This document shows, piece by piece, positions 8,802 to 17,240 of a DNA stretch of 64,000 nucleotides (its first letter is position 1; the number at the start of each line of letters is the position of its first letter). The stretch comes from Cellulomonas telluris (GTDB lineage Bacteria; Actinomycetota; Actinomycetes; Actinomycetales; Cellulomonadaceae), in the NCBI RefSeq assembly GCF_004886325.1, contig NZ_QXFN01000004.1, forward strand, positions 186,001 to 250,000. Reading direction: 5' to 3'. The notes below the pieces were generated by a model. It was not told the DNA's origin and did no database searches. It was given only the letters and a program-made list of their open reading frames with translations. A program made the translations under genes and the position numbers.

Positions 8802-9569
8802 ATGACGGGGGAGCGGCGGGTGCCGGGGGACGGGGACACGCCGACCGCGCCGCAGGCCGGGTCGGCGTGGCGGCGGGCGGCGCAGGCCGTGGCGTCGGCT
8901 GCCGTGCTCGCGGTGCCCGTGGCGGCCGTCGCGTGGGCCGTGCGCGCCGAGTCGTCGACCGTGCACCGCCTCGACGTGCGGGCCGTGGCGGCGGCGACGG
9001 ACGCCACGCGTGACGCGCCCGCCCTGCACGCCGCGCTGGTCGTGTGGCAGGAGGTGACGCAGCCGGTCTGGCTCGTGCTCGCGGGGTGCGCGCTGTGCGC
9101 CTGGGTGTGGCGCCGTCGGCAGCTGCCCGGGCGTGCGCTGTGGGGGGCGGTCACGCTGCTCGCCTCGTGGGGCACGACGGCGGCCGTCAAGCTCGTCGTG
9201 CACCGGGCCCGGCCGGTCCACGACGACCCGCTCGCGCACGCCGGCGGGTTCAGCTTCCCCTCCGGGCACGCGAACATGGCCGCGACCGCGGGCGTCGTGC
9301 TCACGGTCGTCGCGTGGCCGCTGCTGGGCCGCCGGGGGCGCGTGCTGGTGCCGACCGTCGCCGCTGCCGTGGCGGCCGTGACCGCCGCGGACCGGGTGCT
9401 CCTCGGCGTGCACCACCCGTCCGACGTCGTCGCGGGGCTGCTGCTCGGGAGCGCGGTCGCGGTCGGCTCGTGGCTCGCCTACCGGGGGGACGAGCGGCCC
9501 GGCTGGCGCGTCCCCTCCTCGTCGGGCCGACCGCCCCGCGCGGCGCCGCGCAGGGAGCCGGTGCCGTGA
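8802..9569 (+). CDS. PAP2-family membrane phosphatase
   Basis: 255-residue integral membrane phosphatase. The three PAP2 signatures are present in order: KLVVHRARP (KxxxxxxRP), PSGHAN, and GVHHPSDVVAG carrying the catalytic His. Hydrophobic helices lie between and before them (AVLAVPVAAVAWAV, WLVLAGCALCAWVW). Such enzymes dephosphorylate lipid phosphates such as phosphatidate or undecaprenyl diphosphate; the substrate cannot be assigned here. The frame extends upstream into the monooxygenase pseudogene, but the ATG at 8802, directly after a TACTCT box, gives the natural N-terminus. The stop overlaps the GTG of the next gene (GTGA). Confidence 0.88.
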   Translation: MTGERRVPGDGDTPTAPQAGSAWRRAAQAVASAAVLAVPVAAVAWAVRAESSTVHRLDVRAVAAATDATRDAPALHAALVVWQEVTQPVWLVLAGCALCAWVWRRRQLPGRALWGAVTLLASWGTTAAVKLVVHRARPVHDDPLAHAGGFSFPSGHANMAATAGVVLTVVAWPLLGRRGRVLVPTVAAAVAAVTAADRVLLGVHHPSDVVAGLLLGSAVAVGSWLAYRGDERPGWRVPSSSGRPPRAAPRREPVP

Positions 9570-10579
9570 CCCACCCGGACGGAGACCTGCTGCGCGACCG
9601 CGCGCACGCCTGCCTCGCAGGCGTCGCCCTCGGGGACGCGCTCGGCATGCCGGTCGAGGGGTGGACGCGCGAGCGGATCGCCGCCGAGCACGGCCGCGTG
9701 GACCGCCTGCTGCCCGGCACCGAGCGCGGCGTGCCGGCCGGCACCGTCACGGACGACACCGAGCAGACGCTCATGCTCGTCGACGCGCTCGTCGAGACCG
9801 GTGGTGCGGCGCAGGCGGAGGTGGTGACGCGCCACCTGCTCGCCTGGGTCGACGCGGCCGGCGCCCGCGCCGCCGCCGTCATCGGCCCCAGCACCGCCGC
9901 CGCCCTCGCGCTGCTGCGCGCCGGCGCCGACCCGCGCACCACCGGCCGCGGCGGACGCACGAACGGTGCGGCGATGCGCATCACGCCGGTCGGCGTCGTC
10001 GTCCCGCCGGACGACCTCGGGGCGCTGGTCGACGCCGTCGAGGAGACGTGCGTGATGTCGCACCACACCAGTGAGGCGCTCGCCGCCGCGACCGCGGTCG
10101 CCGCCGTCGTGAGCTCGGCGCTCGCCGCACCGACGGCCGGTCTCGCGGCGCACGTCGCGCGCGGCCTCGCCGCGGCGGAGGTCGCGGCGCGCCGCGGCTC
10201 ACCCGCCGCCGGGCCGGGCGTGCCCGCGGCCCTCGAGGCGGCGCTCGACCTGGCCGAGGCGGTCGACGACGACGAGGACTTCCTGCGCAGGCTCGACACC
10301 GAGATCGGCACGTCGGTCGCGGCGGTGGAGTCCGTGCCCGCCGCGTTCGCGTGCCTCGTGCGGGCCGACGCCGACCCCTGGCGTGCGGCGGTGCTCGGCG
10401 CCGGCGGGGGCGGGGACGCCGACACGGTGGCGTCCATGGCGGCCGGCATGGCGGGGGCGGTCTCCGGCCTCGCCGCGGTGCCGGCCGAGCCGCTCGCCCG
10501 GGTCGTGGCGGTCAACGGGCTCGACCTCGCCGCGGCGGCCGACCGGCTCGTGGCGCTGCGCACGGCCCGCGGGCGGTAG
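9566..10579 (+). CDS. ADP-ribosylglycohydrolase family protein
   Basis: 337 residues of the DraG/ARH fold. The visible motifs are the family's metal-binding signatures: GVALGDALGMPVEGW, TDDTEQTLMLVDAL (Mg-coordinating TDDT), GRGGRTNGAAMRITP, and the C-terminal GGDADTVASMAAGMAGA. The enzyme is predicted to cleave ADP-ribose from a modified protein, nucleic acid or small molecule. No DraT-like ADP-ribosyltransferase is adjacent, so the target is unknown. The GTG start overlaps the PAP2 stop by 4 nt, which implies translational coupling. Confidence 0.88.
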   Translation: MTHPDGDLLRDRAHACLAGVALGDALGMPVEGWTRERIAAEHGRVDRLLPGTERGVPAGTVTDDTEQTLMLVDALVETGGAAQAEVVTRHLLAWVDAAGARAAAVIGPSTAAALALLRAGADPRTTGRGGRTNGAAMRITPVGVVVPPDDLGALVDAVEETCVMSHHTSEALAAATAVAAVVSSALAAPTAGLAAHVARGLAAAEVAARRGSPAAGPGVPAALEAALDLAEAVDDDEDFLRRLDTEIGTSVAAVESVPAAFACLVRADADPWRAAVLGAGGGGDADTVASMAAGMAGAVSGLAAVPAEPLARVVAVNGLDLAAAADRLVALRTARGR

Positions 10580-10606
10580 GGGGTGCTGCGCCGCGCGCGT
10601 CGCGGC

Positions 10607-10612
10607 TAGGTT
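10607..10612 (+). promoter_or_regulatory. -10-like box for the cupin gene
   Basis: TAGGTT ends 7 nt before the ATG at 10620, the leaderless arrangement. Confidence 0.45.
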
Positions 10613-10619
10613 GCGGGGC

Positions 10620-10961
10620 ATGGAGGTGGAGCAGGGGGAACTCGCCGCGCTCGACGGGGCACCCGGTGTCGCGATGCGCATGCTCAGCGCCGGGACGTCG
10701 GCCGAGCGCGTCCGCGTCGACCTGGCCGTCCTCGAACCGGGCGCCTCGCTGCCGCGGCACCCGGCGGGTCGTGAGCAGGTGTTCTTCGTCGTGTCCGGGC
10801 AGGGGCGGGTGGCCGGGGACGACGACGTCGAGCGGCCGGTCGGCCCCGGGTCGCTCGTGCGGTGGGTGCCCGGCGAGCAGCACACGTCGTGGGCCGACAC
10901 CCGCATGACCGTCGTCATCGTGCAGCGCGCACCGGTGGACCCGGCGGGGGGTGCGGCGTGA
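10620..10961 (+). CDS. Cupin domain-containing protein
   Basis: 113-residue single-domain cupin. The first cupin motif region reads LEPGASLPRHPAGREQVFFVVSGQG and the second GSLVRWVPGEQHTSW. Only part of the usual His/Glu metal set is present: His in RHPAG, Glu in REQ, His in EQHTS. Small cupins of this kind bind a metal or small ligand or act as isomerases or dioxygenases; no activity can be assigned. It overlaps the following GyrI-like gene by 4 nt (GTGA), so the two are an operon. The ATG directly follows the TAGGTT box. Confidence 0.78.
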   Translation: MEVEQGELAALDGAPGVAMRMLSAGTSAERVRVDLAVLEPGASLPRHPAGREQVFFVVSGQGRVAGDDDVERPVGPGSLVRWVPGEQHTSWADTRMTVVIVQRAPVDPAGGAA

Positions 10962-11578
10962 CGGTCGACCTCAAGAGGGAGATCCCGTCCTACCGTGCGC
11001 GGCGGGGCGAGATCGCCCTCGTCACCGTCCCGCCGCTGCAGTACCTCATGGTCGACGGCCACGGGGACCCGAACACGGCGCCGGAGTACCAGGACGCCCT
11101 GCGCACGCTCTACCCGGTGGCGTACACGCTCAAGTTCCTCAGCCGGCGCGAGCTCGGGCGCGACCACGTCGTCATGCCGCTCGAGGCGCTGTGGTGGTCC
11201 GACGACATGGCGGCGTTCACCACCTCCCGCGACAAGTCCCGCTGGAGCTGGACCGCGATGATCCTCGTGCCCGACTGGATCGCCGCGGAGCACGTCGAGG
11301 ACGCCCGCGCCAGGGTCGCGGCGAAGGGCGGCGCACCCGTGCTGGACGCCCTGCGCCTCGAGCGGCTCGACGAGGGCCTGTGCGTCCAGACGCTGCACGT
11401 CGGCCCCTACGACGCCGAGGGCCCGGTGCTGGCCGAGATCCACGACCGTTTCGTGCCCGACCACGGCCTGCGGATGACGGGCCGGCACCACGAGGTCTAC
11501 CTCAGCGACGCCCGCCGGACCGCGCCCGAGCGGCTGCGGACGATCCTGCGCCAGCCGGTCGTGCGGGACGACGCCTGA
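10958..11578 (+). CDS. GyrI-like small-molecule-binding domain protein
   Basis: 206 residues matching the stand-alone GyrI-like (SHS2-fold) family. It has the characteristic start DLKREIPSYRARRGE, then PPLQYLMVDGHGDPN, TLYPVAYTLKF, and near the end LHVGPYDAEGPVLAEIH, FVPDHGL and HHEVYLSDARRTAPERL. Members bind hydrophobic small molecules, and some hydrolyse or sequester toxic ones. No DNA-binding domain is fused, so it is not itself a transcription factor. Translational coupling to the cupin gene suggests a shared role against some small compound, which is inference. Confidence 0.88.
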   Translation: MTVDLKREIPSYRARRGEIALVTVPPLQYLMVDGHGDPNTAPEYQDALRTLYPVAYTLKFLSRRELGRDHVVMPLEALWWSDDMAAFTTSRDKSRWSWTAMILVPDWIAAEHVEDARARVAAKGGAPVLDALRLERLDEGLCVQTLHVGPYDAEGPVLAEIHDRFVPDHGLRMTGRHHEVYLSDARRTAPERLRTILRQPVVRDDA

Positions 11579-11661
11579 TCGGTCCCGTTCGCGCGCTTTC
11601 GCCCCGCGGCGCGACCCCGGCGAGAGCCGGACCGTGGTCCTGGCGGGTGCCCGGCGCCGCC

Positions 11662-11667
11662 TACGCT
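11662..11667 (+). promoter_or_regulatory. -10-like box for the jetABC operon
   Basis: TACGCT ends 8 nt before the jetA ATG at 11676; no Shine-Dalgarno is present, fitting a leaderless operon mRNA. Confidence 0.45.
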
Positions 11668-11675
11668 GTCCGCCG

Positions 11676-13151
11676 ATGATCACTCGTGCCGAAGGGGCGT
11701 ACCTGGGCGCCGTGCGCGCGTTCCGGAACCCCATGCTGGACCTGCTGCACAAGCGGCACGCGCCCCTCGTGGTGTCCCTGCTGTCGGTCCTGTTCACGGC
11801 CGAGCGCCCCACCGTGCCCGTCGCCGACGCGCACACGGAGATCGCCGACGCCCTGGACCAGCTGCGCGCCGCGGGGCACGGCGACGACCTGCCGGCCGGG
11901 TCCGCCCGCGACCTGTGCCGGCAGTGGGCGGACGCGGGGTGGCTGGTGCGGCAGGTGCTCGACGACGACGTCGAGGCCTACCGGCTGTCCGCGCACGCCG
12001 TCGGAGCGCTGGAGGTCGCGGGCCGCGCCGGAGGCGCCCGCGCCCGCGTGTCGCAGTCGCGCGTGCGCACGCTCCTCGACGCGGTCGAGCGGCTCGCCCA
12101 GGACGCCGACCCGGACGTGCTCGTGCGCATCGCCCGCCTCGACGCCGAGATCGCCCGGCTGCGCGAGGAGCTCGCCCGCCTCGAGCGCACCGGCACGGTC
12201 GACCCGGTCGACGACGAGACGCTGCTCGAGGAGGCGGAGAACGTCCTGCACCTCGTGCGCGAGCTGCCCGCGGACTTCGCACGCGTCGCGGAGTCCATCA
12301 AGGCCATGCAGCGCGACGTCGTGACGGCCCTGCGCCAGGACGAGCGCCCCACCGGGGCGGTGCTGCGCGAGTACCTCGAGCGCGGCGAGCACGTCATGGA
12401 GTCGACCGCCGAGGGGCGTGCCTTCGCGGGGGCCCTGCGGCTCATCGGCGACCCGCAGCGCCTCGACGCGCTCGCGGGGCAGATCGACGTCGTCCTGCGG
12501 CACCGCTTCACACGTCGGCTGCCGGCGCAGCAGCGCACGGAGCTGCGCGAGATCGTCCGTCGGATCGAGCAGGGCCTGGACCAGGTGTTCGCCGCGCAGC
12601 GTGAGGCGTCCTACGTCATCACCGCACAGGTGCGTCACCACGACCCGCTGCGCGACCGGCAGGTCGACGCGCTGCTGCGCGACGTGATGGCCGGGCTGCA
12701 GGAGTGGGTGCCGGGTGCGCGCCGCGGGCAGCCGGTCGAGCCGCTGCGCCGCCTGCCCGTCGCCGAGGTCGAGCACCTGCGCCAGAGCGTCGGGGACCCG
12801 CGGCCGCCGGAGCCGCCCGCACCGCTGACGGACTGGGACGACGAGCTGGACGCGGTCGCCGCCCACGACGAGGCGCGCGCGTGGGGCGGGCCGCACTACG
12901 CGGAGCTGGAGGCGCACCTGCACGCGTCCGCGGGCGCGGACGGGACGGCCGACGTCGCCGCGGCGTTCCGGTCGGCGCCGTCGGACGCGCGCCGGCCGGT
13001 GGACCTGCTCGGGCTGCTGGAGATCGCGCACCGGCACGGCATGACGGAGACCGGGGAGGTCGCGTTCGTCGACGCGGTCCGCCCCGACGGGACGGCGCGG
13101 CGCCTGGCGTTCGGCGCGGTGACCACGCGGATCGGGGACGACGATGAGTGA
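11676..13151 (+). CDS. jetA: JetA / MksF-like kleisin (DUF3375)
   Basis: 491-residue protein of the DUF3375 family, the kleisin-like subunit of Wadjet/MksBEF condensins. The N-terminal part begins [29 protein letters not shown], where the RHAP region is typical of the family. A long helical section with coiled-coil character follows ([22 protein letters not shown]). Later come [19 protein letters not shown] and a winged-helix-like C-terminal region. It bridges the two heads of the SMC-like JetC. The ATG directly follows a TACGCT box. The 3' end overlaps jetB by 8 nt. Base composition and codon use look like the neighbours, so recent acquisition is not obvious. Confidence 0.88.
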   Translation: MITRAEGAYLGAVRAFRNPMLDLLHKRHAPLVVSLLSVLFTAERPTVPVADAHTEIADALDQLRAAGHGDDLPAGSARDLCRQWADAGWLVRQVLDDDVEAYRLSAHAVGALEVAGRAGGARARVSQSRVRTLLDAVERLAQDADPDVLVRIARLDAEIARLREELARLERTGTVDPVDDETLLEEAENVLHLVRELPADFARVAESIKAMQRDVVTALRQDERPTGAVLREYLERGEHVMESTAEGRAFAGALRLIGDPQRLDALAGQIDVVLRHRFTRRLPAQQRTELREIVRRIEQGLDQVFAAQREASYVITAQVRHHDPLRDRQVDALLRDVMAGLQEWVPGARRGQPVEPLRRLPVAEVEHLRQSVGDPRPPEPPAPLTDWDDELDAVAAHDEARAWGGPHYAELEAHLHASAGADGTADVAAAFRSAPSDARRPVDLLGLLEIAHRHGMTETGEVAFVDAVRPDGTARRLAFGAVTTRIGDDDE

Positions 13152-13836
13152 GACGACGGACGTGACGGACGTCGAGGAGGCGTCCGGCGACGTCGCGGCC
13201 GAGGAGCGCGAGGCGGCGTTCATCGCCCCCGTGCCCATGGAGGAGGACCCCGCCGAGCTCTTCGCGGGCGACACCGGCACGCTCGACGCGGACGTGCGGC
13301 GCGTGCTCGTGCGCCTGCTGCAGCGCCGCTTCCTGCTGGCCGAGCGCAGCCCCGCCCAGTGGCGCACGCTCCTGGAGAACCAGCAGGTCGTCGAGTCGCG
13401 CCTGCACGACCTGTTCGTCCGGCTCGTCGTCGACCACGAGCGCGGCGTGGCGTACAAGCAGCAGGTCCGCTCGGCGGAGCTCGACGTGCCGGTGCTGCTG
13501 CGCGACGACGCCTACAGCCGCGCCGAGACCCTCGTCCTGGTGCACCTGCGCACGGTCTACCAGCGTGGGCAGGGCGCCGGGCAGACGTCGGTGCGGGTGG
13601 ACGTCGAGGAGATCGAGCAGACCGCGCTGACGTACTTCGACGCCGACGACACGAACGTCGCCGCGCACCAGCGGGAGATCCGCGCCGCCGTCGCGCGCCT
13701 GGCCAAGGAGGGCATCGTCGAGGAGGAGTCCGAGGGGCGGTACCGGGTGTCGCCGCTCGTGGAGATCGTGCTGAGCACGGAGCGGCTCGGCGAGCTGCGC
13801 ACGTGGCTGCGCGCGCAGACGGAGGTGGCCCGATGA
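13144..13836 (+). CDS. jetB: JetB / MksE-like accessory subunit (DUF4194)
   Basis: 230-residue protein of the DUF4194 family (KITE-type winged-helix subunit). An acidic N-terminal tail is followed by [30 protein letters not shown] and [19 protein letters not shown], and then a second winged-helix region with [19 protein letters not shown] and [12 protein letters not shown]. In Wadjet and MksBEF complexes this subunit dimerises and binds the JetA/MksF kleisin. It overlaps jetA upstream by 8 nt, and its stop overlaps the jetC ATG (ATGA), so the three are made together. Confidence 0.9.
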   Translation: MSETTDVTDVEEASGDVAAEEREAAFIAPVPMEEDPAELFAGDTGTLDADVRRVLVRLLQRRFLLAERSPAQWRTLLENQQVVESRLHDLFVRLVVDHERGVAYKQQVRSAELDVPVLLRDDAYSRAETLVLVHLRTVYQRGQGAGQTSVRVDVEEIEQTALTYFDADDTNVAAHQREIRAAVARLAKEGIVEEESEGRYRVSPLVEIVLSTERLGELRTWLRAQTEVAR

Positions 13837-16800
13837 CGATGGTCGACACGCTGTTCGGGCTCGTCCCGTCCGCGTCGACGGGGCAGCAGTGGGTCGCGCG
13901 CGACCTGCAGCTGGTGAACTGGGGCGGCTACGACGGGCACCACCGCGTGCGCCTCGCGTCGACGGCGACGCTGCTGTCCGGCGGGTCCGGCTCCGGCAAG
14001 TCCACGCTCATGGACGCGTACATCGCGCTGCTCATGCCGCACACGACGCCGTTCAACGGCGCCTCGAACGGCGGCGTCGTCGGGCGCCCGCGCGGCAAGG
14101 ACCAGCGCAACATCCTGTCCTACGCGCGCGGCAAGCTCGACGAGTCCCGCACGGACGACGGCACGCGCGAGCGCGTGCTGCGCGGCGACGGTCGGGACAC
14201 GTGGACGGCGATCGCGATGACGTGGGCGGACCAGTCCGGGGCCGAGCTGACCGCCGTGCGGGCCTGGTACGTGCCGTCGGCGGCCCGCACGCTGGAGGAC
14301 GTCGTCGCGGTGCGCGCGACCGTCGACGGAGCGTTCGACCTGCGGGAGCTGGAGGCGGCCGCCGCGCAGCGGCTCGCGCGCCCGGCGGTCACCGCGACGG
14401 GGCTCGCGTGCTTCGACACCGACCGGGAGTTCACGGCCCGGCTGCACACCTCCCTCGGCATCGGCGCGTCGGGGGACGGCGGCAAGGCCGTCGCGCTGCT
14501 CGGCCGCATCCAGGCCGGTCAGCAGATCACGACCGTGGACGCGCTGTACAAGGCGATGGTGCTCGAGGAGCCCGACACGTTCGCGACGGCGGACGCCGTG
14601 GTCGAGCAGTTCGACAAGCTCAGCGGCACCCGCGAGCAGATGGTCACGGCCCGTCAGCAGGTGCGGGCGCTGGAGCCGATCCGCGAGCACCGCGCCGCGA
14701 TCGAGGCGGGCGCCGAGCGGCTGCGCGTCATCGAGGCGATCGGCCGGTTCGAGGACGCGGGCTCGCCGGCCGCGCTGTGGCGCGACGAGCGCCGGCTCGC
14801 ACTCGTGCGCGACGTCGAGGCGGACCTGCAGCGGCGGCACGGGCAGGCCCAGCGGCTCGCCCTGGAGACGAGCGCACGCATCGACGCCGCGCGCTCGGAG
14901 CTCGACGGCGTGCGGGAGACGCTCTGGGCGTCCGGCGGGGACCAGCTGGCCCGTGCCCAGCGTGAGCTGCGCGTGGTCGGGTCCCGGCTGGAGGAGGTCG
15001 GCCGCGCCCGTCGTCGCCTCGACGAGGTGCTCACCGGTGCGCTCGGGACGGGCGTGGGGACGCAGGCCGAGTTCGAGGCCCTCGTCGCGCGCGGGCAGGC
15101 CGCCCTGCAGGACACGGACGCGAAGGAGTCGGCCCGGCGGGCGCTGTTCGACGCGATGTCGGAGCGCAAGGAGGCCGCCGCCGACCTCGAGGCCCTGCGG
15201 GGCGAGGTGGCCGCCGCCGCACGGCGCCGCGACAACCTGCCCGAGGACCTGCACGGGGCGCGGGCCGCGCTCGCCGCCGCCGCCGGGCTCACCGTCGACG
15301 ACCTGCCGTTCGTCGCCGAGCTCGTCGAGGTCCGCACGGAGCACGAGCCGTGGCGGGAGGCGTTCAACCTCGCCCTGGGCGGGTTCGCGACGCTCCTGCT
15401 CATCGACGTGGCGCACCTGCAGGCGTTCCGGCGCGCGATCGACACGGTGCCGGTCGGGCGGCGGATCCGCTTCGAGGGCGTCCCGACGGGGCTGCGCGAC
15501 GACGCCGGCGTCGACGCGCGCACGCTCCCGGGCCGGCTCGACTACCGCACGAGCCCCTTCACCGGCTGGCTCAAGGGCGAGCTCGCGTCGCGGTACGCGT
15601 ACGTGTGCGTCGACACCCCGGGCGAGCTCGCGCAGCACGCGAAGGCGCTGACGCGCACGGGCCAGGTCTCCGAGGGCACGCGGGGCGCGCACGGCGGCCA
15701 GGGACGGGCGAACGTCCTCGGCTTCACGAACACCCGCCGCCTGGCGCACCTGGAGGAGCAGGTCGCCCGCGCCGAGCAGCGGCTGGCCCTCGCGGAGGCG
15801 CAGGTCGCCGAGGCGGGCGCCCGGATGGACCGGCACGAGGCCGCGCTGCGCGCGTACGCGACGGTCCTCGAGGTGACGTGGGAGCAGGTCGACGTCGACG
15901 CCGTCGAGGCCGAGCGGGCCCGCTGGGACCGTGTCGTCACCGAGGTCACCGCCGGCAACCCCGAGGTGGTGCGCCTGCAGGGACGTGCCGCGGAGCTCGA
16001 CGTCCTCGTGCAGGACCTGACCGAGCGGCTCGGGCGCACCAAGGGCGACGCCGAGGAGCTCGAGCGGCGCTGGTCCGCCACGACGGACGAGGTCGACGCC
16101 GCCCAGCTCGCGCTCGACGCGGCGCAGCAGGCGGGCACGACCCTCGACCCGGCGCACCGCGCCTACCTCGACGCGCTCCTGGACGACGCGCCGGACGCCC
16201 GGCCGGCGGGCGACCAGGGTGACCCGGTCGCCGTCCTCGCCGCGTTCGACGCCGTCGTCGCGCGCGCCGCGGACGTGCTGCGGGCGGACCGGCAGGCGGC
16301 GCAGCAGGCGGTCGCGAACGCGCGGGACGCCCTGCGGCGGACCTTCGAGACGTTCGTCGAGCGCTGGCACGACCCCAACCTCGGCACCGACCCGGACACC
16401 TCGTACGCGGACTTCGAGCGCATCCTCACCGAGCTCGAGACGAACGGGCTGCACGAGCTCGAGGCGGAGTGGCGCAAGAGCCTGCTGCGTCTGTCCGGCA
16501 ACGACCTCACGGACCTGCACAACGCGCTCGCCCGGTCCGTGCGCGAGATCAAGGAGCGCATCGGCCCCGTCAACGAGATCCTCGCGGACCTGCCGTTCGC
16601 GGACGACGACCACCGGCTGCGCATCGACGCCCGCGACACCCAGTCCGCGGTCGTGGCCCGCTTCCGCAAGGAGCTGCGCGACCTGCGCGAGCTGCTCGCC
16701 ACGGAGGCCACCGACGCGGAGCGGGAGCGCCGCTACGCGCGCATGGCGAAGGTCGTCGACCGCATCCGCCGCACGTCGCCCGACTTCGCGGACCTGGTCG

Positions 16801-17210
16801 ACGTGCGCAGGCACGTGCGCCTGTCGGCGGAGAAGGTCGACCTCGACGGCAACCACGTCGCGCTGTACGACCACATCGGCGAGAAGTCCGGCGGCGAGTC
16901 GCAGGAGCTCGTGGCGTTCATCGTCGGCGCCGCGCTGCGCTACCAGCTCGGCGACGCCGGCGCGGAGCGCCCCCGCTACGCGCCGGTGTTCCTCGACGAG
17001 GCCCTCATCAAGGCCGACGCCCGGTTCACGGGCCGGGCGATCGGCGCGTGGCGCGGGCTGGGCTTCCAGCTCGTCATCGGCGCCCCGAACGACAAGTTCA
17101 GCGCGCTCGAGCCGCACGTCGACGTCGCGTACGTCGTGCTCAAGGACGGGTCGGGCCGGTCGCGCACGACCCCGGTGGCCGGGGTCGCACCGGACGCCGA
17201 GGCCGGGTGA
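13833..17210 (+). CDS. jetC: JetC / MksB-like SMC-type ATPase
   Basis: 1125-residue SMC/SbcC-like ATPase. The N-terminal head has Walker [10 protein letters not shown] at residues 50-58. Long coiled-coil arms flank a hinge-like middle (about residues 490-640, containing [22 protein letters not shown]). The C-terminal head carries the signature region [18 protein letters not shown] near residue 1016 and Walker [12 protein letters not shown] near 1052. It would dimerise and extrude DNA loops with JetA and JetB. An adjacent jetD/mksG (Toprim nuclease) gene would be expected to complete a Wadjet plasmid-restriction operon; instead a convergent GH6 gene follows after 30 bp. The stop codon lies within a terminator hairpin. 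Confidence 0.9.
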   Translation: MTMVDTLFGLVPSASTGQQWVARDLQLVNWGGYDGHHRVRLASTATLLSGGSGSGKSTLMDAYIALLMPHTTPFNGASNGGVVGRPRGKDQRNILSYARGKLDESRTDDGTRERVLRGDGRDTWTAIAMTWADQSGAELTAVRAWYVPSAARTLEDVVAVRATVDGAFDLRELEAAAAQRLARPAVTATGLACFDTDREFTARLHTSLGIGASGDGGKAVALLGRIQAGQQITTVDALYKAMVLEEPDTFATADAVVEQFDKLSGTREQMVTARQQVRALEPIREHRAAIEAGAERLRVIEAIGRFEDAGSPAALWRDERRLALVRDVEADLQRRHGQAQRLALETSARIDAARSELDGVRETLWASGGDQLARAQRELRVVGSRLEEVGRARRRLDEVLTGALGTGVGTQAEFEALVARGQAALQDTDAKESARRALFDAMSERKEAAADLEALRGEVAAAARRRDNLPEDLHGARAALAAAAGLTVDDLPFVAELVEVRTEHEPWREAFNLALGGFATLLLIDVAHLQAFRRAIDTVPVGRRIRFEGVPTGLRDDAGVDARTLPGRLDYRTSPFTGWLKGELASRYAYVCVDTPGELAQHAKALTRTGQVSEGTRGAHGGQGRANVLGFTNTRRLAHLEEQVARAEQRLALAEAQVAEAGARMDRHEAALRAYATVLEVTWEQVDVDAVEAERARWDRVVTEVTAGNPEVVRLQGRAAELDVLVQDLTERLGRTKGDAEELERRWSATTDEVDAAQLALDAAQQAGTTLDPAHRAYLDALLDDAPDARPAGDQGDPVAVLAAFDAVVARAADVLRADRQAAQQAVANARDALRRTFETFVERWHDPNLGTDPDTSYADFERILTELETNGLHELEAEWRKSLLRLSGNDLTDLHNALARSVREIKERIGPVNEILADLPFADDDHRLRIDARDTQSAVVARFRKELRDLRELLATEATDAERERRYARMAKVVDRIRRTSPDFADLVDVRRHVRLSAEKVDLDGNHVALYDHIGEKSGGESQELVAFIVGAALRYQLGDAGAERPRYAPVFLDEALIKADARFTGRAIGAWRGLGFQLVIGAPNDKFSALEPHVDVAYVVLKDGSGRSRTTPVAGVAPDAEAG

Positions 17211-17230
17211 CGCCGTCCGCGTCACCCGGC
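17202..17230. terminator. Bidirectional terminator between jetC and the GH6 gene
   Basis: An 11-bp perfect stem (17202-17212 with 17220-17230) around a 7-nt loop. The jetC stop codon TGA (17208-17210) is inside the stem. The GH6 gene ends 11 nt further on, from the other strand, so one hairpin can serve both transcripts. Confidence 0.75.
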
Positions 17231-17240
17231 ACCCGCGGCG

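Noticed and set aside
8451-9569. A single fused monooxygenase-PAP2 protein
   Set aside because: The fusion arises from the pseudogene's shifted frame; PAP2 has its own start and -10 box at 8790.
13557-17225. 1200-codon minus-strand frame antisense to jetC
   Set aside because: Low-complexity, Arg-rich translation with no motif; jetC on the plus strand has clear ATPase motifs.
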